64,000 bases of DNA from an uncultured Stenotrophomonas sp. GTDB lineage: Bacteria; Pseudomonadota; Gammaproteobacteria; Xanthomonadales; Xanthomonadaceae. Shown here piece after piece: positions 17,550-27,625 of the stretch; the first letter of the stretch is position 1; each line of letters begins with the position of its first letter. The DNA is taken from contig NZ_CAMFIA010000023.1 in the NCBI RefSeq assembly GCF_945952405.1, positions 1 through 64,000 of the forward strand, given 5' to 3'. The translations under genes and the position numbers were made by a program. The notes under the pieces were generated by a model that was not told the DNA's origin, made no database searches, and saw only the letters and a program-made list of their open reading frames with translations.

Positions 17550-19841
17550 TCAGGCCTTCTTGTCCGCCTCGATCTGCTTCCTGATCTGCGCATCGACCGC
17601 GGCAATCGCGGTCATGTTCAGGATCCGGCGCGAGGTCGCGCTGGTGGTCAGGATGTGCACCGGCTTGTTCACGCCCATCAGGATCGGGCCGATCGCCACG
17701 CCATCGGTGAACACCCGCACCAGGTTGTAGGCGATGTTGGCCGCTTCCAGGTTCGGCAGCACGAACAGGTTGGCACGGCCCTGCAGGGTGGAGCCCGGCA
17801 GCAGCTTCTGGCGCAGTGCCTCATCCCATGCGGTGTCGCCCTGCATTTCGCCGTCCACGTTCAGGCGCGGGTTGCGCTTGAGCAGCAGCTCGCGCACCTG
17901 ACGCATCTTCAACGCATCCTTGGAATCGTGGCTGCCGAAGTTGGAGTGCGACAGCAGTGCCACGTTCGGCTCGATGCCGAACAGCTTCATGCGGTAGGCC
18001 GCCTGCAGGGTCGCTTCGCACAGCTGCTCGGCGGTCGGGTCTTCCTGCACATGAGTATCGACGAAGAAGAACACGCCCTGCTGGTTGATCACGCCGGTCA
18101 TCGCCGAGGTCGAGGTCACCTTCGGTTCCAGCGGCAGCACGCTGCGCACGTAGCCCAGCTTCTTGTGGAAGCGGCCGACGATGCCGGTCAGCATCGCATC
18201 CGCTTCGCCACGGGCCACCATCACCGCGGCGATCAGGGTCGGACGCGAACGCATCAGGTTCTTCGCCGCCGCCACGGTCACGCCACGACGGCCGGTCAGG
18301 CCGTGGTAGTACTGCCAGTACTCGTTGAAGCGCGGGTCATCGTTGATGTTGGTCACTTCAACGTTTTCGCCGATCTTCAGGCGCAGGCCGAGGCGCTCGA
18401 TGCGCGACTCGATCACTTCCGGGCGGCCGATCAGGATCGGGTGCGCCAGGCCGTCATCGACCACGTTCTGCACCGCCTGCAGCACCACTTCCTCTTCGCC
18501 TTCGGCATACACCACGCGCTGCTTGTCGCTGCGCGCGCGGTCGTAGACCGGCTTCATCATCAGGCTGGTGCGGTAGACGAACTGGGCCAGCTTGTCGCGG
18601 TAGGCGCCCATGTCCTCGATCGGGCGCGAGGCCACGCCCGAGTCCATCGCGGCCTGCGCCACGGCGGCGGACAGCTCCACCAGCAGGCGACGGTCGAACG
18701 GACGCGGAATCAGGTATTCACGGCCGAAGCTCGGCGTGTCGCCGCCATAGGCCGAGCCCATGTCGGTAGCGGCACGGCGGGCCAGCGCGGCGATGGCGCG
18801 CACGCAGGCGATCTTCATTTCCTCGTTGATCGCGGTCGCACCCACGTCCAGCGCACCGCGGAACAGGTACGGGAAGCACAGCACGTTGTTGACCTGGTTC
18901 GGATAGTCCGAACGGCCGGTGCCGATGATCGCGTCCGGGCGCGCGGCACGCGCCAGTTCCGGCATGATTTCCGGGGTCGGGTTGGCCAGCGCGAAGATCA
19001 CCGGGTCCGGCGCCATGGTCTTGACCATGTCCGCGGTCAGGATGCCCGGCGCCGACAGGCCCAGGAAGATGTCCGCACCATCGACGATCTCGGCCAGCGT
19101 GCGCTTGTCGGTGTCGCGCGCATAGCGCTGCTTTTCCGGGTCCAGGTCGGTACGGCCGGTGTGGATCACGCCCTCGCGGTCGAAGGCCAGGATGTTCTCC
19201 GGCTTCAGGCCCAGCTGCACCAGCATGTTCACGCAGGAAATGCCGGCCGCGCCCATGCCCGTGGTCGCCAGCTTCACTTCCTCGATCTTCTTGCCGGTGA
19301 TCGCCATCGCGTTGAGCACGGCTGCACCGACGATGATCGCCGTACCGTGCTGGTCGTCATGGAACACCGGGATCTTCATGCGCTCGCGCAGCTTGCGCTC
19401 GACCACGAAGCACTCCGGCGCCTTGATGTCTTCCAGGTTGATGCCGCCGAAGGTCGGCTCCAGCGAGGCGATGATGTCGACCAGCTTGTCCGGGTCGGTC
19501 TCATCGACTTCGATGTCGAACACATCGATGCCGGCGAACTTCTGGAACAGCACGCCCTTGCCTTCCATCACCGGCTTGCCGGCCAGTGCCCCGATGTTGC
19601 CCAGGCCCAGCACCGCGGTGCCGTTGGAGATCACCGCCACCAGGTTGCCGCGCGCGGTCAGCTCGCTGGCCTGCTGCGGGTCGGCCTTGATCGCTTCACA
19701 GGCGTACGCCACGCCCGGCGAATACGCCAGCGACAGGTCGCGCTGGGTCAGCATCGGCTTGGTCGCGGAGACCTTGATTTTGCCCGGGGGGGACATCCGG
19801 TGGTAATCGAGGGCGGCCTGTTTGAAATCTTCGTTGGACAT
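17550..19841 (-). CDS. maeB: NADP-dependent malic enzyme (MaeB type)
   Basis: This 763-residue enzyme oxidatively decarboxylates malate to pyruvate, giving NADPH. The catalytic half (1-430) shows [55 protein letters not shown] with metal ligands, and the nucleotide-binding [20 protein letters not shown]. Residues from about 440 on are a phosphotransacetylase-like domain ([22 protein letters not shown] onward), which in MaeB is regulatory and usually not active. Length matches E. coli MaeB. It lies next to dctA on the same strand, so C4-dicarboxylate uptake and malate use are neighbours, although a terminator-like repeat separates them. Confidence 0.95.
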   Translation of the reverse strand: MSNEDFKQAALDYHRMSPPGKIKVSATKPMLTQRDLSLAYSPGVAYACEAIKADPQQASELTARGNLVAVISNGTAVLGLGNIGALAGKPVMEGKGVLFQKFAGIDVFDIEVDETDPDKLVDIIASLEPTFGGINLEDIKAPECFVVERKLRERMKIPVFHDDQHGTAIIVGAAVLNAMAITGKKIEEVKLATTGMGAAGISCVNMLVQLGLKPENILAFDREGVIHTGRTDLDPEKQRYARDTDKRTLAEIVDGADIFLGLSAPGILTADMVKTMAPDPVIFALANPTPEIMPELARAARPDAIIGTGRSDYPNQVNNVLCFPYLFRGALDVGATAINEEMKIACVRAIAALARRAATDMGSAYGGDTPSFGREYLIPRPFDRRLLVELSAAVAQAAMDSGVASRPIEDMGAYRDKLAQFVYRTSLMMKPVYDRARSDKQRVVYAEGEEEVVLQAVQNVVDDGLAHPILIGRPEVIESRIERLGLRLKIGENVEVTNINDDPRFNEYWQYYHGLTGRRGVTVAAAKNLMRSRPTLIAAVMVARGEADAMLTGIVGRFHKKLGYVRSVLPLEPKVTSTSAMTGVINQQGVFFFVDTHVQEDPTAEQLCEATLQAAYRMKLFGIEPNVALLSHSNFGSHDSKDALKMRQVRELLLKRNPRLNVDGEMQGDTAWDEALRQKLLPGSTLQGRANLFVLPNLEAANIAYNLVRVFTDGVAIGPILMGVNKPVHILTTSATSRRILNMTAIAAVDAQIRKQIEADKKA

Positions 19842-20019
19842 CGACGTTGGTTACATGAATGGGCAAGAGGGACAGGGGATGATACCCCCGTTGGAGCGTC
19901 TGGACCTGTCGCTATCCTGTCGCAAGCATGCTGCGACCGCACAATTCCGTGCCGTATGCGACGTTCTCGCCAGACCAGCTTCGGCGCCTCCGATGACAGC
20001 CGTAGGACGCCTTGAAACG

Positions 20020-20056
20020 CCGCGGGGCCGTACCACTGTCGTGAACGGCCCCGCGG
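20020..20056 (-). terminator. Terminator-like inverted repeat after dctA
   Basis: CCGCGGGGCCGT (20020-20031) pairs perfectly with ACGGCCCCGCGG (20045-20056) around a 13-base loop. On the minus strand it is followed by CGTTTCAAGG, so the T-tract is weak. It sits 15 bases after the dctA stop and upstream of maeB, separating the two transcripts. Confidence 0.7.
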
Positions 20057-20071
20057 TACCACACACCTGGA

Positions 20072-21415
20072 TCAGCCCTTGGCCGGCAATGCCTCGGGCA
20101 GCGCGTCCACCGGCGGCGGCAGTTCGCTTTCACGGCCATCCAGCGCCAGCTGCAGGCGGTTGCGGTCCAGCGCGCCTTCCCAGCGCGAGACCACCACGGT
20201 GGCCACCGCATTGCCGATGAAGTTGGTCAGCGAGCGGCATTCGCTCATGAAGCGGTCCACGCCCAGGATCAGCGCCATGCCCGCCACCGGCACCTCCGGC
20301 ACCACGGCCAGGGTCGCGGCCAGGGTGATGAAGCCGGCACCGGTAACGCCGGCCGCGCCCTTGGAGCTGAGCATGGCGACCAGCAGCAGGGCGATCTGGT
20401 GGCCGAGGGTCAGTTCGGTATTGGTGGCCTGGGCGATGAACAGCGCGGCCAGGGTCATGTAGATGTTGGTGCCGTCGAGGTTGAACGAGTAGCCGGTGGG
20501 AACCACCAGGCCCACCACCGACTTGCTGCAGCCGGCACGTTCCATCTTCTCCATCAGCGACGGCAGCGCCGACTCCGACGAAGAGGTGCCCAGCACCAGC
20601 AGCAGTTCGGCCTTCAGGTAGCGCGCCAGCTTGAACACCGAGAAACCGCACAGGCGGCAGACCAGGCCGAGGATCACCGCCACGAACAGGAACGCCGTGA
20701 GGTAGAACGAACCCACCAGCCAGGCCAGGTTGATCAGCGAACCCACGCCGTACTTGCCGATGGTGAAGGCGATCGCGCCGAACGCACCGATCGGGGCGGC
20801 CTTCATCAGGATGTGCACCAGCTTGAACACCGGAGCGACCAGCGCTTCCAGGAAGTTCAGCACCGGCTTGCCCTTGTCGCCGACCATCGCCAGCGCGATG
20901 CCGAACAGCACGGCCACGAACAGCACCTGCAGGATGTTGCCATCGACGAAGGCGCTCAGCAGCGTCTTCGGAATGATGTCCATCAGGAAGCCGACCAGGG
21001 TCAGGTCATGCGACTTCTCGACGTAGCTGTGCACCGCGGTCTGGTCCAGCTCGGCCGGGTTGATGTTCATGCCGGCGCCGGGCTGCACCACGTGCGCGAC
21101 GATCATGCCGACGATCAGCGCCAGCGTGGAGAAGAACAGGAAGTACGCCATCGCCTTGGCGAATACGCGGCCCACCGTGCGCAGGTGGGTCATGCTGGCG
21201 ATGCCGGTGACGATGGTCAGGAAGATCACCGGCGCGATGATCATCTTCACCAGGTTGATGAAGGCATCGCCAAGCGGCTTCATCTTCTCGCCGATCAGCG
21301 GTTCGTAGTGGCCGAGGATGGCGCCCAGGACGATCGCCACGATCACCTGGAAGTACAGCTGGCGATAGATCGGCAACGGCTTTGCAGGCGCCGGGGCTGC
21401 GGTCGGGATGTGCAT
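20072..21415 (-). CDS. dctA: C4-dicarboxylate/proton symporter DctA
   Basis: This 447-residue member of the DAACS family imports succinate, fumarate and malate across the inner membrane. The N-terminus is [25 protein letters not shown], followed by eight helices and two re-entrant hairpins. Family signatures are [22 protein letters not shown] (serine-rich hairpin), [30 protein letters not shown] and [22 protein letters not shown] at 21415 ([12 protein letters not shown]) gives the usual length and discards an Arg-rich upstream extension. It is divergent from an anion porin and close to a kinase with a DctB-like sensor, which likely controls it. Confidence 0.95.
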   Translation of the reverse strand: MHIPTAAPAPAKPLPIYRQLYFQVIVAIVLGAILGHYEPLIGEKMKPLGDAFINLVKMIIAPVIFLTIVTGIASMTHLRTVGRVFAKAMAYFLFFSTLALIVGMIVAHVVQPGAGMNINPAELDQTAVHSYVEKSHDLTLVGFLMDIIPKTLLSAFVDGNILQVLFVAVLFGIALAMVGDKGKPVLNFLEALVAPVFKLVHILMKAAPIGAFGAIAFTIGKYGVGSLINLAWLVGSFYLTAFLFVAVILGLVCRLCGFSVFKLARYLKAELLLVLGTSSSESALPSLMEKMERAGCSKSVVGLVVPTGYSFNLDGTNIYMTLAALFIAQATNTELTLGHQIALLLVAMLSSKGAAGVTGAGFITLAATLAVVPEVPVAGMALILGVDRFMSECRSLTNFIGNAVATVVVSRWEGALDRNRLQLALDGRESELPPPVDALPEALPAKG

Positions 21416-21747
21416 GGCGGACTCCGGAAGGGGCGTTTTCAGGCACGTACGGCCCCGGGACAGCACGGGAACCGTTACCGTGGAAACTGCTCGCAGGCCC
21501 CGTGCAGCACGCGCAGGGGGTGCGACCAATGGACGCCTTTGTACGCGCCGGGCACGCCGGCGCAGATAACCTATTGGTACTAGCCCCCCGGTTCAGGTGG
21601 CAGTGGTGCCTACACTGGCGCCGCACCGCCCGATCACGGGGAGGCCGGTGGCCCGAGCTGAACGGCCGGGCGCGTCTTTGCGAAAGTTCCGGCCCTTGCG
21701 GCCGTTGTTGTCCTGTCCACACGCAATCTGAGAGAGCCGCACCCAAC
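21416..21747. promoter_or_regulatory. Divergent dctA/porin control region
   Basis: This 332-bp region carries promoters for dctA (minus) and the porin (plus). A distinctive AT-rich patch at 21565-21589 reads ATAACCTATTGGTACTAG followed by six C. It stands out from its GC-rich surroundings and is a candidate binding site for the LuxR-type regulator encoded at 25891-26541. GCCTACACTGG near 21610 could be a -10 element for the porin. These assignments are inferred from position and composition. Confidence 0.45.
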
Positions 21748-22917
21748 ATGCGCCCGATTCCCACCTTGCTGGCCCTGTCGCTGGCCACCCTTCCCGCCTT
21801 CGCCTCGGCTGCCGATTTCGACAACTGGCCGACCAAGTACGCCTTCAGCGACGGCACCGAGCTGGCCGCTACCGGCAACATCGCCTACGACTACAACGAT
21901 TTCTCCTCGGGCAGCGGCCTTGAGGACGATGACGCCGTGCGCCGCAAGGAGTTCGGTGCGACGCTGAAGAAGAAGGGCGTCTACGACGCGATGGTCTACT
22001 ACGACTTCCAGGCCGACACCTGGCTGGACGTGTTCGTACGCTTCGAGAGCAAGGCGCTGTTCGGCCGCGACATCGGCCGCTTCCGCTTCGGCTACATGAA
22101 GACCCCGGTCGGCCTGGATGCGAACACCGCCTCGCGTGCCGGCAGCTTCCTGGAAACCTCGCTGCCGGTGCAGGCCTTCTACGAAGGCCGTCGCACCGGT
22201 GTGGAATGGGTGCTGGAGCGCCCGCAGTACCTGCTGCAGGCCGGCGCCTATGGCGGCAAGGACCTGCAGGGCGACAACCCCGGCACCACCCAGGCGGTGC
22301 GTGCGGTGTGGACGCCGGTGAAGGCGCCGGGTGACGTGATCCACCTGGGCCTGGCCTATTCGCAGGAGAATCCGCGCGGCTACAGCGATGGCCGCGACGT
22401 CCACCACGAAGCCAGCGCCCGCCTGCGTGCTCGTCCGGAAGCCGGCCTGACCGACATCCGCTACGTCGATTCCGGCGCACTGGTCACCGCCGACCAGATC
22501 CGCCGCACCGGCCTGGAAGGCATCTGGATCCGCGGTCCGTTCTCGCTGCAGGCCGAAGCCCTGCGCGCCACGGTCACCCGTCATGACGGCAAGCCCGACT
22601 ACACCGGCAGCGGCCAGTACGCGATGGCCAGCTGGGTCCTGACCGGCGAATCGCGCCCGTACAACGCCGGCGCGGTGGCCAACATCAAGCCGGCGCACAA
22701 CTACGGCGCGGTGGAACTGGTGGCCCGCTACAGCCGCCTCGACCTCGACGATGGCGACATCCTCGGTGGCCGCCAGCACGACCTGACCCTGGGCGCGAAC
22801 TGGTACCTGACCAGCCACTTCAAGTTCCAGGCCAACTACGTGAAGGTCGACGCCAGCCGTCGTGGCGTGCACAGCACGCCGGAGATCTTCGAACTGCGCG
22901 CGCAGATGCACTTCTGA
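21748..22917 (+). CDS. Phosphate-selective porin O/P family protein
   Basis: This 389-residue outer-membrane beta-barrel has a signal peptide (MRPIPTLLALSLATLPAFASA) and an OprO/OprP-type domain. Typical stretches are FRFGYMKTPVGLD near residue 113, SFLETSLPVQAFYEGRRTGVEWV, VRAVWTPVKAPGDVIHLGLAYS, and the terminal strand ending in phenylalanine (ELRAQMHF). The barrel probably passes anions. Its position divergent from dctA suggests entry of dicarboxylates rather than phosphate. That substrate guess rests on context only. The start is set by the signal peptide. A hairpin follows the gene. Confidence 0.88.
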   Translation: MRPIPTLLALSLATLPAFASAADFDNWPTKYAFSDGTELAATGNIAYDYNDFSSGSGLEDDDAVRRKEFGATLKKKGVYDAMVYYDFQADTWLDVFVRFESKALFGRDIGRFRFGYMKTPVGLDANTASRAGSFLETSLPVQAFYEGRRTGVEWVLERPQYLLQAGAYGGKDLQGDNPGTTQAVRAVWTPVKAPGDVIHLGLAYSQENPRGYSDGRDVHHEASARLRARPEAGLTDIRYVDSGALVTADQIRRTGLEGIWIRGPFSLQAEALRATVTRHDGKPDYTGSGQYAMASWVLTGESRPYNAGAVANIKPAHNYGAVELVARYSRLDLDDGDILGGRQHDLTLGANWYLTSHFKFQANYVKVDASRRGVHSTPEIFELRAQMHF

Positions 22918-22935
22918 CCCCTTCCACGTCAGATC

Positions 22936-22964
22936 CCGGCGGGCGTGCACGCCACGCCCGCCGG
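22936..22964 (+). terminator. GC-rich hairpin after the porin
   Basis: CCGGCGGGCGT (22936-22946) pairs perfectly with ACGCCCGCCGG (22954-22964) around GCACGCC. No T-run follows. It lies between the porin and the kinase gene 20 bases downstream, so it may reduce read-through or stabilise the porin mRNA. Confidence 0.55.
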
Positions 22965-22983
22965 CCCTGCGTAGACTGCCGCC

Positions 22984-25626
22984 ATGTACTGGCTCAGCCG
23001 CCACCGGATGCTGTTGCTGACCCTTCTGGTGATGGTGGGTGGCACCGTGCTGTGCGCGGTGGCCGCCGGTCACTACGCCTGGCGCCGCGCCCTCGGCGAC
23101 GAGAGCAGCCAGGTGCAACGCCAGCTGCAGCTGTATGGCCAGGGCCTGCAGCAGCGCATCGACCGCTTCGGCACGCTGCCACAGGTGCTGGCACTTGATC
23201 CGGACCTGCTGCACGCGCTGCGCGTGCCGCCCTCGCCCGCCGAACGGCAGCGGCTGAACCTCAAGCTGCAACGTGCCAATGAAGTCACCCGCACCTCTAC
23301 CCTGACCCTGGTCGGCCATGACGGCGTGGCCGTGGCGGCCAGCAACTGGGACCAGCCGACCAGCAACGTCGGCGAGAACTACAGTTACCGCCCGTACTAC
23401 CGCCAGGCACTGGCCCAGGGCCGTGGCCGCTTCTACGGCATCGGCATGACCACCGGCGTACCCGGCTACTACCTGTCGCAGGCGATCGAGGAGGACGGCC
23501 GGCGGCTTGGCGTGGTGGTGATCAAGGTCGAGCTGTCGGCACTGGAACAGGAGTGGTTGAGCAGCCCGGATGTGGTGCTCGCCAGTGACGACCACGACGT
23601 GGTCTTCCTGGCCAACCGCGACAGCTGGCGTTACCGCCTGCTGCGCCCGCTGGGTGCCGACGAGCGTCGCGAGATGCTGGATGCCCGCCAGTACGCCGAC
23701 CGCGCCCTGCAGCCGCTGCGCGCACGTACCGAAGACGTGCTGGCCGACGGCGGCCGCATGGTGCGCCTGCTCGACCCGGCGCTGCCGCAGCCGATGCTGT
23801 GGCAGAGCCTGCCGCTGCCGGCCGAAGGCTGGAACCTGCACCTGCTGCACGATGCCGGTGCCGCCACCGCTGCCGGTCGCGCCGCCGCACTCACCGGCGG
23901 CGCCGCGTGGCTGGCACTGGGCTTCCTGGTGCTGTTCGTGCAGCAGCGCCGGCGCCTGGCCAAGCACCGCCTGCGCAGCCGCCGTGAGCTGGAAACCCTG
24001 CTCAAGCAGCATGCCCAGGAACTGCGTACCGCGCAGGATGGCCTGCTGCAGGCCGCCACCGATGCCGACAGCGGCCTCAGCCGCAGCCTCGAGCACCTAC
24101 CGCAGGGCGTGGTGGTGATCGACCGCGAACTGCGCCTGGTCGCCTGGAATTCGCGCTACCTGGAGCTGTTCCGGTTCCCGCAGGACCTGGTCCGGGTCGG
24201 TCGCCCGATCGAAGAGCTGTTCCGCTTCAACGCACGCCGCGGCCTGCTCGGCCCCGGCCCGGTCGACGAGGCCATCGAGCGCCGCCTGAACCACCTGCGC
24301 AGTGGCCGCCCGCACATGCGCGAGAGCGAGAAGGACGACGGCACGGTGCTGGAGATCCGCGGCAATCCGCTGCCCGACGGCGGCTTCGTCACCAGCTATG
24401 CCGACATCACCAGCTACAAGAACGCCGCGCGTGAACTGCGCTCGCTGGCCGACGCGCTTGAACATCGCATCGCCGAGCGCACCCACGACCTGGATGAAGC
24501 GCGCCGTGAGGCCGAGCAGGCCAACCGCTACAAGACCCGCTTCGTCGCCTCGGCCGTGCACGACCTGCTGCAGCCGTTGAACGCTGCCCGCATGTTCGTT
24601 TCGGTGCTGCGCGGCAAGCTGAGCGATCCGGCGCAGCAGCAGACCAGCGACCACATCGAGGCCGCCCTGGCCGCGCAGGACGCCATCCTCAACAGCCTGC
24701 TCGATATTGCCCGGCTGGAATCGGGCAGCCTGCCGACCCGGGTGCAGGCATTCCGGCTGGGGCCATTGCTGCAGACATTGGCGCGCGAGTTCGGCATCGC
24801 TGCGCAGTCGCGTGGCCTGGTGGTGGACTGGGTCGATACCGGTGCAGTGGTGGTCAGCGACGAAGCGCTGCTGCGCCGCATCCTGCAGAACTTCCTGTCC
24901 AACGCGCTGCGCTACAGCGAGCGCGGGCGCGTGCTGCTCGGCTGCCGCCGCCGCGACGGGCTGCTGTGGATCGAAGTGCATGACCAGGGCCCCGGCATCC
25001 CCGATGCGCTGCAGGGCGAGATCTTCGAGGAATTCCGCCGCCTGCATGACGGCCAGCAGCGTGGCGCCGGGCTCGGCCTGGCCATCGTCGACCGCATCGG
25101 GCGCCTGCTCGGGCATCCCATCCGGCTGCACTCGCAGCTGGGCCACGGCAGCGTGTTCGCGGTGGGCGTGCCGTTCGGTGAAGCCAGCGCGATTCCAGCC
25201 ACCGCGCCGGCACCGGTGCTGGTGCAGGAACCGGCGGCGGACAATCCGTTGCGCGGGCGCCGGGTCTGGGTGATCGATGACGACCCGCATGTGTGTGCGG
25301 CCAGCCGTGCACTGCTGGAACGCTGGGGCTGCGCGGTGGCGCTGGCCGACGGCCCGCAGGCGGCGTTGCAGCTGGCCGGCAGCGGCGCAGTGCCGGAACT
25401 GGTGCTGCTGGACGTGCGCATGGGCGACCACCATGGTCCGGTGCTGTACGAAACCCTGGCGGAGCTGTGGCAGGCCCGCCCGCCGGTGGTGCTGGTCACC
25501 GCCGAACGCGACGCGGGGCTGAGGGAAATGGCTGCCGAGCGCGGCTGGGGCATGATCGCCAAGCCGGTGAAGCCGCCGGCGCTGCGGGCACTGATGAGTC
25601 AGCTGCTGGTCCGCCATCTGCGCTGA
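22984..25626 (+). CDS. Hybrid sensor kinase with DctB-like periplasmic domain
   Basis: This 880-residue protein carries a complete sensing and relay chain. A membrane helix at about 8-29 leads to a periplasmic double-PDC domain (about 30-295) resembling DctB: YSYRPYYRQAL and GRFYGIGMTTGVPGYYLSQAI. A second helix lies near 298-320, then a coiled coil and a PAS domain (about 365-480). The HisKA box has H526 in ASAVHDLLQPLNAARMF, followed by an HATPase domain (NFLSNALRYSERG, GAGLGLAIVDRIGRLLG). A C-terminal receiver has DDD at 765-767 and acceptor D810. It probably senses C4-dicarboxylates and signals to the LuxR-type regulator encoded convergently at 25891. The receiver-bearing NahK-like core joined to a DctB-type sensor is unusual compared with classical DctB. 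Confidence 0.88.
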   Translation: MYWLSRHRMLLLTLLVMVGGTVLCAVAAGHYAWRRALGDESSQVQRQLQLYGQGLQQRIDRFGTLPQVLALDPDLLHALRVPPSPAERQRLNLKLQRANEVTRTSTLTLVGHDGVAVAASNWDQPTSNVGENYSYRPYYRQALAQGRGRFYGIGMTTGVPGYYLSQAIEEDGRRLGVVVIKVELSALEQEWLSSPDVVLASDDHDVVFLANRDSWRYRLLRPLGADERREMLDARQYADRALQPLRARTEDVLADGGRMVRLLDPALPQPMLWQSLPLPAEGWNLHLLHDAGAATAAGRAAALTGGAAWLALGFLVLFVQQRRRLAKHRLRSRRELETLLKQHAQELRTAQDGLLQAATDADSGLSRSLEHLPQGVVVIDRELRLVAWNSRYLELFRFPQDLVRVGRPIEELFRFNARRGLLGPGPVDEAIERRLNHLRSGRPHMRESEKDDGTVLEIRGNPLPDGGFVTSYADITSYKNAARELRSLADALEHRIAERTHDLDEARREAEQANRYKTRFVASAVHDLLQPLNAARMFVSVLRGKLSDPAQQQTSDHIEAALAAQDAILNSLLDIARLESGSLPTRVQAFRLGPLLQTLAREFGIAAQSRGLVVDWVDTGAVVVSDEALLRRILQNFLSNALRYSERGRVLLGCRRRDGLLWIEVHDQGPGIPDALQGEIFEEFRRLHDGQQRGAGLGLAIVDRIGRLLGHPIRLHSQLGHGSVFAVGVPFGEASAIPATAPAPVLVQEPAADNPLRGRRVWVIDDDPHVCAASRALLERWGCAVALADGPQAALQLAGSGAVPELVLLDVRMGDHHGPVLYETLAELWQARPPVVLVTAERDAGLREMAAERGWGMIAKPVKPPALRALMSQLLVRHLR

Positions 25627-25631
25627 ATGCA

Positions 25632-25778
25632 GTAGATCCACGCCCTGCGTGGATGACGTACGCAAGGCCGTTCATGGGTCGGAAGCGGGTCGCGCGCTGC
25701 GCGTGCTCGTGTAGAGCCGAGCCCATGCTCGGCTTCGCGGAGCGGCCACAAAGCAGCCGAGCGTGGGCTCGGCTCTAC
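25632..25778. repeat. SMAG repeats between convergent kinase and regulator
   Basis: Three GTAG elements are present: GTAG plus ATCCACGC/GCGTGGAT at 25632-25653, a copy at 25711-25734 starting GTAGAGCCGAGCCC, and its inverted partner at 25755-25778 ending GGGCTCGGCTCTAC. The last two form a classic head-to-head SMAG pair able to fold into a long hairpin. From 25779 to 25890 only T-rich sequence (CTTCTGATCTTCTTTTTC) and no gene are seen. Confidence 0.85.
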
Positions 25779-25890
25779 AAACAGCCGCCTGACGGGCCGC
25801 CTTTGCTTCTGATCTTCTTTTTCTCTTCCGTGGCTGAGGAGCACCCGGAATCTGTCAGCGCCCGGGTGGGGCTGCGCCGTTGGCTGGAAA

Positions 25891-26541
25891 CTACAGCCCG
25901 GCGCCCGCGTCGCCTTCCGGTTCCAGCGCCTTCACCAGCACTGCCGCCTGGGTGCGGCTGTGGCACTCGAGCTTCTTCAGGATCGCGGTGACGTGCACCT
26001 TCACCGTGTTCTCGGCCAGCCCCAGCGTGTAGGCGATCTGCTTGTTGAGCAGGCCATCGGCCAGGCACAGCAGCACGCGGAACTGCTGCGGGGTCAGCTG
26101 CGCCAGGCGGCTGGCCAGCAGCGCGTCGGCCTCGGAGCGCTCGGCGGCCATCGCCGGGAACCACAGGCCACCGTCGAGCACCGCCTGCACCGCCTCGCCG
26201 ATGGTTTCGGCCGGGGCTGATTTCGGGATGAAGCCGGCGGCGCCGAACTGCTGGGCGCGGCGGATCACCCGCGGGTGATCGTTGGACGAGAGGATCACCA
26301 CCGGAATGTCGGGATGCGAGCCGCGCACGTGCAGCAGCGCGGAGAACCCGTGTGCGCCGGGCATGGTCAGGTCGAGCAGCACCAGGTCCACGTCCGGCTG
26401 CGCGTCGAGGGCTTCGGCCAGCGCATCGGCACTGGCAACCTCGCGCACCTGCGCCAGCGGCAGGCTCTGCCGCAATGACTGCACCACCGCCGAACGCAGC
26501 AGCGGGTGGTCATCGGCGATCAGGATGGTGTATTCGCTCAT
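25891..26541 (-). CDS. LuxR-family response regulator
   Basis: This 216-residue two-component regulator has an N-terminal receiver with acidic pair ADDH near residues 9-12, acceptor D57 in LVLLDLTMPGAHGFSALLHV and K107-region FIPKSAP. The C-terminal LuxR/FixJ helix-turn-helix lies at about 145-205 (LTPQQFRVLLCLADGLLNKQIAYTLGLAENTVKVHVTAILKKL). ATG at 26541 (MSEYTILIADDHP) is the natural start. It faces the hybrid kinase gene tail to tail across a SMAG cluster and is the closest candidate partner for its signal. Likely targets are dctA and the porin. It is not a sigma-54 DctD-type activator. Confidence 0.9.
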   Translation of the reverse strand: MSEYTILIADDHPLLRSAVVQSLRQSLPLAQVREVASADALAEALDAQPDVDLVLLDLTMPGAHGFSALLHVRGSHPDIPVVILSSNDHPRVIRRAQQFGAAGFIPKSAPAETIGEAVQAVLDGGLWFPAMAAERSEADALLASRLAQLTPQQFRVLLCLADGLLNKQIAYTLGLAENTVKVHVTAILKKLECHSRTQAAVLVKALEPEGDAGAGL

Positions 26542-26569
26542 GCCGCCATTGTACGGGCAGCGTGCCGCG

Positions 26570-27625
26570 TCAGCGCCCTGCCGGCTCCACGCTGCTGCGC
26601 CAGGCATCGAGGAACTGGCGGCGCTTGAGCGCATCCAGGTACACCAGCAGGCCCGGGCCGAGCTGGATCGGGCGGCGGCTGCGGCCGGGTGCACCGTCGC
26701 CGCGCGCATTGCCGGTCACGATCGGCATCAGCCGCGCCTCGCGTGACAGCACCTGCTGCCCGCGTGGCGACAGCAGGTAGTCGAGGAAGCGCCGTGCCTC
26801 CTCCGGATGCGGGCCGGTGCGCGGAATCACCGCCGTACGCAGCACCACCAGGGTGTAGTCCTCGGGCTCGACGATGGCCAGCGGTGCGCCGGCATCGATG
26901 CGTGCCTGCGCATAGGACCCGAGTACGTTGTAGACCAGCGACAGCTGGCCGCTGGCCACCTGGTCCAGCAGTACGCCGGTACGTTCCTCGCGCACCACGT
27001 CGTTGTCGCCGAGCGCACCGAGCAGCGCGCCGGCAATGCTGCCACGCTGCGCATCCTGGGTCGCCAGCAGGTAGCCGACGCTGCTGCGCTCGATGTCATA
27101 GGTCCCTACCCTGCCGCGCAGTGGCGCGCCCTCGGCGCGCAGCCGGTCCAGCAGCTGGCGCCGGGTATGCGGCACCTTCGCCGCCGGCAGCACGCGGGTG
27201 TTGTAGACCATCACCACCGGCTCGTAGCTGATCCCGAACGCCTCGTTGCGCCACTGTGCCCAGGCCGGCAGTGCGGCGGTCTGCGCCGAGCGGTGCGGCA
27301 ACGCGTGGCCGTCATTGACCAGCTTGGTCTGCAGGTCCATGCCGCTGGAAATCAGCAGGTCCGGCGATGCCGGCCCGGCGCGGTCGTGCAGGTAACGCGC
27401 GTACAGGTCCTGGGTGATGATGTCCTCGTAGACCACCTCGGTGCCGGGATGCAGGCGCTGATAGTCGGCAATCACCACCGCGAACACTTCGATGTCGGTC
27501 GTGCCGTGGATGCGCAGCTGCGCGGTCGCAGCGCCCTGTGCGGGGAAGCGGCGCACATCGCCAGGCGCGGCCAGCACCGGTACCGCCAGCAGCAGCGCAA
27601 CGACGACGACGATCAGGCGGATCAT
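26570..27625 (-). CDS. Periplasmic binding protein (Fe3+-type fold), orphan
   Basis: This 351-residue exported protein has a signal peptide (MIRLIVVVVALLLAVPVLA) and a bacterial extracellular solute-binding fold: TDIEVFAVVIADYQRLHPGTEVVYEDI, LLISSGMDLQTKLVNDG, NEAFGISYEPVVMVYNTRVLP, and the C-terminal GPHPEEARRFLDYLLSPRGQQVLSREARLMPI typical of ferric-type binding proteins. No permease or ATPase gene is adjacent. Its start overlaps the stop of the tctE-like kinase gene (ATGA), so it is made together with the two-component pair. This points to a sensing partner for the kinase rather than a transport component, as known for HptA and AioX-type three-component systems. That role is inferred from context. 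Confidence 0.82.
   Translation of the reverse strand: MIRLIVVVVALLLAVPVLAAPGDVRRFPAQGAATAQLRIHGTTDIEVFAVVIADYQRLHPGTEVVYEDIITQDLYARYLHDRAGPASPDLLISSGMDLQTKLVNDGHALPHRSAQTAALPAWAQWRNEAFGISYEPVVMVYNTRVLPAAKVPHTRRQLLDRLRAEGAPLRGRVGTYDIERSSVGYLLATQDAQRGSIAGALLGALGDNDVVREERTGVLLDQVASGQLSLVYNVLGSYAQARIDAGAPLAIVEPEDYTLVVLRTAVIPRTGPHPEEARRFLDYLLSPRGQQVLSREARLMPIVTGNARGDGAPGRSRRPIQLGPGLLVYLDALKRRQFLDAWRSSVEPAGR

Noticed and set aside
17448..20015. Long plus-strand open frame opposite maeB (855 codons)
   Set aside because: His/Gln/Arg-rich translation without any family motif; it is the antisense shadow of a clear malic enzyme in high-GC DNA.
25632..25778. Possible CRISPR array
   Set aside because: Repeats are palindromic, inverted, unevenly spaced and lack unique spacers; they fit SMAG elements.
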